NCBI RefSeq assembly: GCF_937906425.1
Contig: NZ_CALCYR010000308.1
Span: 1 to 23,843 of the forward strand
Direction: 5' to 3'
Length of the DNA: 23,843 nt
Origin: an uncultured Methanobrevibacter sp.
Lineage (GTDB): Archaea; Methanobacteriota; Methanobacteria; Methanobacteriales; Methanobacteriaceae
Shown: positions 15,789-22,508 of the stretch, piece after piece
Layout: every line of letters begins with the position of its first letter
How positions within the stretch are numbered: the stretch's first letter is position 1
The notes under the pieces: generated by a model
The model's input: the letters and a program-made list of their open reading frames with translations, nothing else
Database searches by the model: none
Told to the model about the DNA's origin: nothing
Position numbers and translations under genes: made by a program

Positions 15789-15870
15789 AAAGATTAAAAT
15801 TAATGTTTTGAAATTTAAATTAAAGTTTTAAAGATTAAAATTAATGTTTTGAAATTTAAATTAAGGTTTT
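15789..15870. repeat. Tandem duplication, 41-nt unit x2
   Basis: AAAGATTAAAATTAATGTTT begins copies at 15789 and 15830, each followed by TGAAATTTAAATTAA. The copies are almost identical and lie directly 3' of the aldo/keto reductase gene. Confidence 0.85.
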
Positions 15871-15875
15871 AAAAA

Positions 15876-17045
15876 CTAAAAGTAAACGTATTTTCTGCCA
15901 AAGAACTCTTCAACCTGTTTCAATTCCTCTGAAATGTGGATCATTTGAGGGCAGTGGTTTAGGCAGTCTTCACAGTGAATGCAGCTGTCTGCTCTTGTTC
16001 CATTGTCTAATGAGAAGTAATGCATAGCGCTTGCTGCTGGATTGTTTAATATTTTAGCCACATTATACTCTCTAAAACATCCTGCAACGTCTACTCCATG
16101 TGGGCAAGGCATACAGTATTGGCATCCTGTACAGTCATTGGCCTTTCTTTGTCTGTATTCCCAAGCAACTTCCTTAATCAATTCCAAATCATTTTCACTG
16201 ATTGAATTTATTTCGGATCTGTTTGCAATTTCTATGTTTTCCTTTATCTGTTCAAGGGAGTTCATTCCACTTAAGACGGTATTTACCTCTTCCATGTTCC
16301 AAAGGTATTGGAATGCCCATTCAACAGGGCTTCTTTTTTCTTCTGCAAGGTCCCAAAGTTCCATTATGTCTTGAGGGATATTTTGAACCAGTCTTCCTCC
16401 TCTCAAAGGTTCCATAATCATGGTTCCAAGTCCCATTTTTGAAATGTATTCCACTCCTTCCCTTCCGGATTGGTATCTTTCATCAAGATAGTTCAATTGG
16501 GTCAATCCAAATTCAAACTTGTCATAATCGTCAATGATATCTACAATCCAGTCCATTTCAGTGTGGGAGGAAAATCCCATATGCTTTACCTTGCCTTCTT
16601 CAAGGAGATTATCCATAAATTCAAAAACATTAAGCTCCCTATACTTTTTCCAAGCATCTTCATTAAGACTATGAAGCATATAAAAGTCGATGCAATCAGT
16701 TTTAAGGTCATTTAATTGGCTTTCAAAGATTCTTTCCATGTCTTCCCTTGAATTTATAAGCCAGCTAGGCAATTTTGCAGTTAGGAGAACATCATCGCGG
16801 TAGGAAAATTCGTCTAGGAAGTTTCCAATGTACTCTTCACATTTTCCCTTTCCTGAAAGGTTGTTTGCATGGTAGGAATATGCAGTGTCTATAAGATTTA
16901 TTCCATTATCTATGCCATAACTTAGGATTTCATTGGTTTTTTCAATGTCGATTTGGTCATTTCTTTCAAAATGAGGCAATCTCATAGCTCCAAACCCAAG
17001 TATTGATACGTTTTCTCCAGTTTTTCCAAGAGTCCGATATTTCAT
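15876..17045 (-). CDS. Aldo/keto reductase with C-terminal ferredoxin domain
   Basis: A 389-residue two-part protein. Residues 1-290 are an aldo/keto reductase barrel: RTLGKTGENVSILGFGAMRL at the start, catalytic-type D53, Y58 and K91 (NLIDTAYSYH, LLTAKLPSW), and FYMLHSLNE. The C-terminus adds two cysteine sets, C305/C308/C311/C314 (CTGCQYCMPCPHGV) and C355/C358/C361/C365 (CIHCEDCLNHCP), expected to hold two [4Fe-4S] clusters. This architecture is common in anaerobes. The substrate is unknown, and ferredoxin may replace or supplement NADPH as electron partner. AGGT precedes the ATG. It is a single-gene unit; nothing nearby points to a pathway. Confidence 0.9.
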   Translation of the reverse strand: MKYRTLGKTGENVSILGFGAMRLPHFERNDQIDIEKTNEILSYGIDNGINLIDTAYSYHANNLSGKGKCEEYIGNFLDEFSYRDDVLLTAKLPSWLINSREDMERIFESQLNDLKTDCIDFYMLHSLNEDAWKKYRELNVFEFMDNLLEEGKVKHMGFSSHTEMDWIVDIIDDYDKFEFGLTQLNYLDERYQSGREGVEYISKMGLGTMIMEPLRGGRLVQNIPQDIMELWDLAEEKRSPVEWAFQYLWNMEEVNTVLSGMNSLEQIKENIEIANRSEINSISENDLELIKEVAWEYRQRKANDCTGCQYCMPCPHGVDVAGCFREYNVAKILNNPAASAMHYFSLDNGTRADSCIHCEDCLNHCPQMIHISEELKQVEEFFGRKYVYF

Positions 17046-17221
17046 TGTAATAACCTAATAATTAATCAAATTGTTAAAATTTATAATATTATTTTAATTT
17101 GTAAGTATTTAATTTTTAGGAAAACTGTTTTTTTATAAACTATTTTTGATTTATTAAAAGGAATTTTGTTTTAAAAATAGTTTGAAAAGTAGTTTGGAAT
17201 TTTTTTATTTTTTTTAAAATT

Positions 17222-17387
17222 AGTCTAAAAAGTAGTTAAAATGATTAAAACTTTGATAATTTTTTTTATTTTTTTTAAATTATTATAAAAAGGAGTTTAA
17301 TATTTTTTTAAATAGTTTAAGTCTAAAAAGAAGTTTAATGATTTTTTTAAATAGTTTAAGTCTAAAAAGTAGTTAAAATGATTAAAA
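17222..17387. repeat. Nested direct repeats upstream of the aldo/keto reductase
   Basis: AGTCTAAAAAGTAGTTAAAA followed by TGATTAAAA occurs identically at 17222-17250 and 17359-17387. Between them TTTTTTTAAATAGTTTAAGT followed by CTAAAAAG occurs at about 17303 and 17342 (39-nt period). They fill most of the 17046-17440 spacer, which carries no gene. Confidence 0.8.
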
Positions 17388-17422
17388 GTTTTAAAAAAAG
17401 TTTAAAATAGTTGATGTAAAGA

Positions 17423-17432
17423 TTCCTGGGAT
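17423..17432 (-). promoter_or_regulatory. Decamer in the tRNA-Met trailer complementary to the intron end
   Basis: On the minus strand ATCCCAGGAA begins 9 nt after the tRNA 3' end. It is perfectly complementary to TTCCTGGGAT, the last ten nucleotides of the intron (plus-strand 17477-17486). The trailer also forms its own small hairpin (TTCCT/AGGAA, 17423-17439). Whether the long-range pairing has a role is unknown. Confidence 0.5.
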
Positions 17433-17440
17433 TTAGGAAA

Positions 17441-17550
17441 TGCCGGGAGCGGGATTCGAACCCGCGGCCTCACGGTATCCCAGGAAAAAAGTCAGAGCAC
17501 GCTTAGTTACCCTATGAGCCGTGCGCTCTAACCAGCTGAGCCACCCCGGC
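17441..17550 (-). tRNA. Elongator tRNA-Met (CAT) with a 36-nt intron
   Basis: 110 nt on the minus strand; 74 nt after removal of an intron at plus coordinates 17477-17512. The acceptor stem is GCCGGGG/TCCCGGC with A as discriminator; the D arm, T arm (GCGGG-TTCGAAT-CCCGC) and anticodon stem CACGG/CCGTG are intact. The loop is CTCATA-intron-A, so the intron follows position 37, the common archaeal site. A bulge-helix-bulge forms: CTCA pairs with TGGG, flanked by 3-nt bulges TAG and ATA, and cleavage at the canonical places gives exactly this intron. The G1-C72 pair and sequence match elongator rather than initiator tRNA. CCA is not encoded. Confidence 0.96.
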
Positions 17551-17568
17551 ATCAGACAGTAATAAAAG

Positions 17569-17579
17569 TTATATATTTT
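17569..17579 (-). promoter_or_regulatory. Putative TATA box of tRNA-Met
   Basis: On the minus strand AAAATATATAA is centred about 24 nt before the tRNA, as expected for transcription starting at or just before the first base of the tRNA. Confidence 0.6.
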
Positions 17580-17920
17580 ATTCCTTATAAATTTTTTGTT
17601 TTTAGAGATTCCATTCAATAATTTTTTATAAGACCTTTATCATAACTATATAGTGATATAATTATATTTGATATAATTTTAATGTCATGAGGGTCTATAG
17701 ACTGTCAAACTGTTTAATTATTTTTAAAAAATTTTGAAAATTCTAATAAAATTTAAAATTTAATTAATTTAATTATTTAATTATTTAATTAATTTAATTA
17801 ATTTTAACATTGATTAAATGTATGATTAAAATAATTTAAAATTTGGTCTTTGGACTTGAAAATAAATTATTAGGTTTATTTGGATAAAATTTTTTAAATA
17901 AACGCTTATGAGGTATAATT
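17580..17920. other. Spacer upstream of ahcY
   Basis: No gene is supported. It holds GATATAATT twice (about 17655 and 17670), the 10-bp palindrome GTCTATAGAC at 17693-17702, and a near-palindromic run of TTAATTAATT-type sequence at about 17755-17810. I could not single out an ahcY TATA box. TGAGGT at 17909-17914 is the ribosome binding site of ahcY. Confidence 0.5.
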
Positions 17921-19171
17921 ATGAGTAATGTTAAAGATATGTCCCTTGCTGATGAAGGGATCCGTAAAATTGAATGGGTTCAAAAACATATGCCTGTTCT
18001 TGAACACATTAAGAAAACTTTTGAAGAGGAAAAACCTTTTGAAGGTATTACTATTGGTTCATGTTTACATTTAGAACCTAAAACTGTTAATTTAGGTTTA
18101 ACTTTACAAGCTGGTGGTGCTGAAGTAGCTATGACTGGCTGTAATCCATTATCCACTCATGATGATGCAGCTGCTGGTGCTGCAGCACTTGGATTACACA
18201 TTTACGGTTGGAGAGAACAAAGCGATGAGGAATATTATGAAGCTATTGACAATGTGCTCTCCCACAAACCTGATGTAATCATTGATGACGGTGCTGACAT
18301 GATTATGTATCTTCATGAAAAACGCCCTGAATTGCTTTCAAAGATTAAAGGGGCTTGTGAGGAAACAACCACTGGTGTACACAGATTGGAAGCAATGCAT
18401 GCAGATGGGGCACTTAAATTCCCAGTCATTGCTGTAAATGATGCATACACCAAATATCTCTTTGACAACCGTTACGGAACCGGACAATCCTCCCTTGATG
18501 CAATTATGGGAACTACCAACATGTTGATTGCTGGTAAGAATGTAGTTGTCTGCGGATACGGCTGGTGTGGTCGTGGAGTAGCGTCAAGAGCTTCTGGACT
18601 TGGAGCTAATGTAATCGTTACTGAAGTTGACCCAATCAGAGCACTTGAAGCAAGAATGGATGGTTATAGGGTAATGAAAATAAGGGAAGCAGTTAAAATT
18701 GCAGATCTTGTTATCACTGTAACCGGTAATATTGACATTATTCATGGAGATGATTTCAAATACATGAAAGATGGATGTATGTTATCTAATTCAGGACATT
18801 TCAATGTGGAAATTAACAGACCTGATTTGGAAGCACAATCTGTAAGTTGTGAAGAGGTTAGGGAAAGTATTGAAATGTTTACCATGAAAGACGGTAGAAA
18901 AATCTATCTTTTAGCTGACGGTAGACTTGTAAACCTTGCAGCTGCAAGAGGTCAAGGACACCCTGCAGAGATTATGGACATGAGTTTTGCAGTACAGGCA
19001 TTGTCAGCCAAGTTCATTGTTGAAAATGATCTTCCATTAAGCGTTAAAAAGGCACCTGACAGCATTGACAATGATGTTGCTACTTTAAAGCTTAAGGCTA
19101 TGGGAATTGAAATCGATTCCTTGTCTGAACGTCAAAACGAATACTTGTCAGATTGGAGAGAAGGAACATAA
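17921..19171 (+). CDS. ahcY: S-adenosylhomocysteine (S-inosylhomocysteine) hydrolase
   Basis: A 416-residue NAD-dependent hydrolase that removes the S-adenosylhomocysteine left by methyltransferases. Key residues are visible: H50 in CLHLEPKT, D122/D123 in IDDGAD, E148 in EETTTGVHRL, K178, D182 and N183 in DAYTKYLFDN, the NAD-binding GYGWCGRG (212-219) and NSGHF at 290-294. The chain is of archaeal length and lacks the longer C-terminal tail of eukaryotic enzymes that reaches the neighbouring NAD site. In Methanocaldococcus the homolog prefers S-inosylhomocysteine, made by a deaminase, so the substrate here may differ from the name. It is a single-gene unit divergent from tRNA-Met. Confidence 0.95.
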   Translation: MSNVKDMSLADEGIRKIEWVQKHMPVLEHIKKTFEEEKPFEGITIGSCLHLEPKTVNLGLTLQAGGAEVAMTGCNPLSTHDDAAAGAAALGLHIYGWREQSDEEYYEAIDNVLSHKPDVIIDDGADMIMYLHEKRPELLSKIKGACEETTTGVHRLEAMHADGALKFPVIAVNDAYTKYLFDNRYGTGQSSLDAIMGTTNMLIAGKNVVVCGYGWCGRGVASRASGLGANVIVTEVDPIRALEARMDGYRVMKIREAVKIADLVITVTGNIDIIHGDDFKYMKDGCMLSNSGHFNVEINRPDLEAQSVSCEEVRESIEMFTMKDGRKIYLLADGRLVNLAAARGQGHPAEIMDMSFAVQALSAKFIVENDLPLSVKKAPDSIDNDVATLKLKAMGIEIDSLSERQNEYLSDWREGT

Positions 19172-19185
19172 TTCTTCTTTCTTTT

Positions 19186-19213
19186 GATTAATTTTTAATT
19201 AATCTTTATTTTT
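19186..19213 (+). terminator. Hairpin plus T-run after ahcY
   Basis: GATTAAT at 19186-19192 and ATTAATC at 19198-19204 form a 7-bp stem with a 5-nt loop, followed by TTTATTTTT. It lies 15 nt after the ahcY stop. T runs continue to about 19260. Confidence 0.5.
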
Positions 19214-19290
19214 AATAAAAAATCATTTCATTGGTTTTTTATCTATTTTTATTATTTTTTTACAGAATTTTATTTTAAGTATTATGATTT

Positions 19291-19420
19291 TATTTTAATT
19301 TACTAAAATTTAGTTTAAATTTATAATTTTTTATAATTTTCATTTTAATTTACTAAAATTTAGTTTAAATTAAAAGTTTATTATAATTTTTATTTTAATT
19401 TACTAAAATCTATTAAAATT
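19291..19420. repeat. Tandem repeat, 50-nt unit x3, each with a dyad
   Basis: TATTTTAATTTACTAAAATT starts at 19291 and 19391 and, with one change, at 19341: an exact 50-nt step. In the first two copies ACTAAAATTTAGT is a 6+1+6 palindrome; in the third it has decayed. The array fills the spacer up to the DUF2119-like start. Confidence 0.85.
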
Positions 19421-19437
19421 TTATTTGCTTGATTATT

Positions 19438-20103
19438 ATGTCTTATTTTCGTTATATTGATAATGGTGAAGGTCCAACAAAGCTTTTTATAGGTGGAGTT
19501 CATGGAAATGAGGGAAAATATGCTCTTCCACTTATTAAAAGATTAACTCCTGAAGATTTTTCAGATGGACAGATTTACATTTATAATTTTGATAAATCTC
19601 CATATGTTTCTACTTTGAAGAAGGAATATTATGAGTCAAATCAAGGAAAAAAGATTTTATCATTGATTGAATATTATAAACCAGATTTTTATACTGAGCT
19701 TCACTCCTACAATATAGCACATTTTAAGGACTTGACAAGTCTTGAAAGACTTGACAGTCAAGGCATTCCCCCTTTGATTGACTGTGGGAATTATGTATTG
19801 TGCAGTTCTGTATCTCCATTAATTAGAAGGGATTATTTTGATAGGCAAACCATTTGTCAGACTTTGGAGTTTCCTACATTAAAGGGAGATGATTTGAAAC
19901 TGTCTAAAGACCAGGTCTTTGAAAAATATGGATTTAATGAGGAATTGGCCATTGAGGAATATTTGTCTTTTTTAAGGATTATTACATTGTCAAGGACTAG
20001 AAAGGAATTTGAGCAGTGGGTTTATAGGGATTATAAAAAACAGGCTGACTTGGCTTTAAAGTATGTAAAAATAATTTATGGCATGGATTTCCCCAGATAC
20101 TGA
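19438..20103 (+). CDS. DUF2119-like putative metallohydrolase
   Basis: 221 residues from the ATG at 19438; a TTG at 19429 is an alternative start, and neither has a clear ribosome binding site. GGVHGNEG (H22, E25) together with ELHSYN (H89) and a later TLEFPT form the H-x2-E...H zinc set and downstream Glu of the M14/aspartoacylase-type carboxypeptidase fold. The family resembles the methanogen domain of unknown function DUF2119, as I recall it. A peptidase, deacylase or amidohydrolase activity on a small substrate is likely but the substrate is unknown. There is no signal peptide, so it should be cytoplasmic. The gene stands alone, convergent with fen1. Its promoter region is a triplicated 50-nt repeat. 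Confidence 0.8.
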   Translation: MSYFRYIDNGEGPTKLFIGGVHGNEGKYALPLIKRLTPEDFSDGQIYIYNFDKSPYVSTLKKEYYESNQGKKILSLIEYYKPDFYTELHSYNIAHFKDLTSLERLDSQGIPPLIDCGNYVLCSSVSPLIRRDYFDRQTICQTLEFPTLKGDDLKLSKDQVFEKYGFNEELAIEEYLSFLRIITLSRTRKEFEQWVYRDYKKQADLALKYVKIIYGMDFPRY

Positions 20104-20449
20104 AATTTTGCTTTTTTTAATTTTCAAATGAGTTTTATCTTTTTTTTTAGTTTTTTTAGTTTTTTAAATAATTTTTAATAAATTTTTTGAAATATTTTTA
20201 ATTATTTTTTTTAAAAGAATTTTTAATTAATTTTTTTAACAAATTTAATAGTTCGTATTATTTGAAATTAGTTTTAATTTTAAAAAAATTTTTTATAATT
20301 TTAAGGAAAATTATTTCTTTAAATGAAAAATTAGGTAAAATTATATAAAAATAGGTAAAAATAGGTAAAATAGGTAAAATAGGTAAAATACGTAAAATAA
20401 ATAAAAATAGATAATTAAATAAAATTAGATAAAAATAAAAAAGAATGGT
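20104..20449. other. Convergent spacer with T-runs and a GGTAAAA microsatellite
   Basis: T runs at about 20137-20165 probably end the DUF2119-like transcript. Between about 20330 and 20400 ATAGGTAAAA and shortened forms recur about six times (9-11-nt steps) next to the fen1 stop. No gene is seen. Confidence 0.65.
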
Positions 20450-21436
20450 TTAAAACCAATCTTCTAAGCTTTTTTGAGTTGAACTTAATTTTTTTAACTT
20501 TTCAGCAACATTTAAAACTCTGTTTTCTGAAAATCCATGCTCTTCACACATGAATTCGCATAGGTTTTCAATGTTTGCAGACTTGAACTTAATCTTGTAA
20601 TCAGTATTAACTTCATGCTTTAGGAATATCTTTCTAAGTTCATCCGGTTCAACTGAAGGGTTTGTAATTCCCTTTTCAACTAAAACATCTTCCAAACTAG
20701 CTTTTCTAATTAATTTAAGTCCTGTCTTAGCACCGATTCCATGAATTCCCTCATTGAAATCAGTTCCAACCATTAATGCAACATCAATCAATTCCTCTCT
20801 AGTCAAGTCCAAATCTGATAAAACCTTTTTCAGTTCCAAATATTCTAAATTGGATAATCCTCCGCTTAAAGTAAGATTTCTAATTATGCGGGGAGCTCCA
20901 AACAATAAACAATCGTAATCCTGTGAAGCTACAGCCCAAGCGTCTCCCTGTTTTACCATATAAGATCCTTGTGCTTCACCTTCACCTTTTGCCTGTACAT
21001 ATGGAATTCCCATATAATCAAGTAACTGTTTTGAACTTTCTATAATATAAGGGGTCATTCTGGAAGTTCTTATTGCATATTTTCTAGCTTCCTCTATATT
21101 TCCAGCAGCCTTGGCCTCTTCCCATTTCTGTTCTGCCTCTTCCTTAGCCGCTCTTCTTTTTTCAAGAGTTTTATTTTTATGTTCAGTGATTGCTCCGTCA
21201 AATACATAGATAGGTTTTATTCCCTTATCCACAATGGAGGATGTTCTATATAGAATTCCACTTAAATGGGAAGTGATATTTCCATTTGCATCCATTAGGG
21301 GACTGCCGTCCCTTTGACGAATTCCTGACAAAAATTGGTAAAGTGTGTTATATGCATCAATTGCTACAGTTCTACCTTCTAAATCTCTTAAATTAATTTC
21401 TTCAGGAGAAACTATGTCTTTAAATTTAACTCCCAT
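20450..21436 (-). CDS. fen: Flap endonuclease FEN1
   Basis: A 328-residue structure-specific nuclease that removes 5' flaps in Okazaki fragment maturation and repair. The N domain starts MGVKFKDIVSP with D27 in AIDAYN, and D80 lies in YVFDG. The I domain has E152/E154 in KGEGEAQ and D173/D175 in SQDYDCLLFG, and D226 lies in VGTDFNEG, followed by the helix-two-turn-helix GIHGIGAKTG. The protein ends in QKSLEDWF, a PIP box (QxxLxxWF) for PCNA binding. The ATG at 21436 is chosen over a GTG at 21442 because AGGTGT lies at 21443-21448 and the family begins MGVKF. A long TTTTAA microsatellite lies upstream. Confidence 0.96.
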   Translation of the reverse strand: MGVKFKDIVSPEEINLRDLEGRTVAIDAYNTLYQFLSGIRQRDGSPLMDANGNITSHLSGILYRTSSIVDKGIKPIYVFDGAITEHKNKTLEKRRAAKEEAEQKWEEAKAAGNIEEARKYAIRTSRMTPYIIESSKQLLDYMGIPYVQAKGEGEAQGSYMVKQGDAWAVASQDYDCLLFGAPRIIRNLTLSGGLSNLEYLELKKVLSDLDLTREELIDVALMVGTDFNEGIHGIGAKTGLKLIRKASLEDVLVEKGITNPSVEPDELRKIFLKHEVNTDYKIKFKSANIENLCEFMCEEHGFSENRVLNVAEKLKKLSSTQKSLEDWF

Positions 21437-21450
21437 CGTCACACACCTAA

Positions 21451-21620
21451 TATTTTAATTTTAATTTTATTTTTAATCTTAATTTTATTCTTAATTTTAA
21501 TTTTAATTTTAATTTTATTTTTAATTTTAATTTTAATTTTAATTTTAATTTTAATTTTAATTTTAATTTTAATTTTATTCTTAATCTTATTTTATTTTTA
21601 ATTTTATTTTTAATTTTAAT
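21451..21620. repeat. (TTTTAA)n microsatellite upstream of fen1
   Basis: TTTTAA is repeated many times, in long uninterrupted runs around 21495-21580 and broken by TTTTATTC or TTTTATTT variants elsewhere. It fills most of the spacer between fen1 and the chorismate-lyase-like gene and must contain or flank the fen1 promoter. Length variation between strains is to be expected. Confidence 0.85.
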
Positions 21621-21743
21621 TTTTTTTATTTAAAATTATTTGAAGTTTTATTTTTTTAAATAATAAATTTTTAAGTTTTATTTTAAATTTAGAAACTAAT
21701 TTTTATTTTTTCAAATCTTAAATAAAAAAAATTTTGTTTAATT

Positions 21744-22322
21744 CTAATTGATATTGTCCTTTTCAACAAAATAAGTGATTGGGAAATACTCCTTAATCCA
21801 CATCAGGATTTCTCCGTCCTTGATTATTGTATAATCTCTTGCTAAAAAGTCTTCATCAGTATTATAAAGTTCTTTAAGTTTTTCGTCTGCCTTTTCAATC
21901 TTTATTTCATTGATTTCTCTTCGAGATTCAATATTGTATTTTTTTAAAATTCTTCCAATTGGAATGTCTGCCCTAATCAAATCCTCTTTTATTGATTGGT
22001 TCAGTCTCTTGATTGGAATGTAGGAAACTGCATAAATGAGGGGATTCTCATCCTTGTGCATTATTATTTCCCTATAGTTTACTTCATCTCCAACATCAAC
22101 ATTAACTAATTTTGCACTTTCCTCTGTTGAGGCTTCAAAATGCTGTTCCAATGTTTTTAGATCTATTTTTCCATGCAAAACATCTAGAATTGCAGTTATT
22201 GAACCGTCTGTAGTTAAAAGTATCTTTTGGGTATTTGAAAACTCTTTGTTGTTTTCCTTTTCAACTTGGTTGATTTTTTCAATTAAACGTATATTTATAT
22301 TGTTGTCTTTATTCTCAGTCAT
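21744..22322 (-). CDS. Chorismate-lyase-like protein (UbiC/DUF98 type)
   Basis: 192 residues resembling the archaeal chorismate pyruvate-lyase-like family. Recognisable segments are QKILLTTDGSITAILDVLHG near 47-66, YAVSYIPIKRL, the PIGRILKKYNIESRREI segment and ARDYTIIKDGEILMWIKEYF before the end. UbiC-type enzymes release pyruvate from chorismate to give 4-hydroxybenzoate. Methanogens lack ubiquinone, but 4-hydroxybenzoate has been proposed as a precursor of the arene part of methanopterin, which would give the gene a role here. That link is inference. The ATG has only a weak AAGGATTGTGA upstream. It follows the LeuC-like gene on the same strand after a duplicated inverted repeat. Confidence 0.72.
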   Translation of the reverse strand: MTENKDNNINIRLIEKINQVEKENNKEFSNTQKILLTTDGSITAILDVLHGKIDLKTLEQHFEASTEESAKLVNVDVGDEVNYREIIMHKDENPLIYAVSYIPIKRLNQSIKEDLIRADIPIGRILKKYNIESRREINEIKIEKADEKLKELYNTDEDFLARDYTIIKDGEILMWIKEYFPITYFVEKDNIN

Positions 22323-22412
22323 TTTTTCACAATCCTTTTTATTTTTAAAAAAATAAGGATTAAGGTCATTAAGTTATTAATATTTGGAATTAAAGACTTA
22401 ATTTGATTTTTT

Positions 22413-22508
22413 AAGTTTACAGTCCTTTTTTTAGTTTTTGGGGACTGTTTAATAATTATAAGTTTTACAGTCTCATTTTATAGTATTTGGGACTGTTTAA
22501 TAATTATA
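22413..22508. repeat. Duplicated 48-nt unit, each with an inverted repeat
   Basis: Copy 1 has ACAGTCC (22419-22425) and GGACTGT (22442-22448); copy 2 has ACAGTC (22467-22472) and GACTGT (22491-22496). Both end GACTGTTTAATAATTATAAG. The second copy runs into the stop codon of the LeuC-like gene. Four alternating complementary arms could pair as 1:2 and 3:4 or as 2:3. Confidence 0.8.

Noticed and set aside
17441..17550. Initiator tRNA-Met
   Set aside because: The sequence, with G1-C72 and an intron after position 37, fits the archaeal elongator type.
17433..17618. 61-aa reading frame on the minus strand
   Set aside because: It lies across the tRNA-Met gene and its intron; the translation is tRNA sequence, with no ribosome binding site.
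20330..20410. Possible CRISPR array
   Set aside because: Units are only about 10 nt, without spacers; it is a microsatellite. The other tandem arrays also lack unique spacers and palindromic repeats of CRISPR length.
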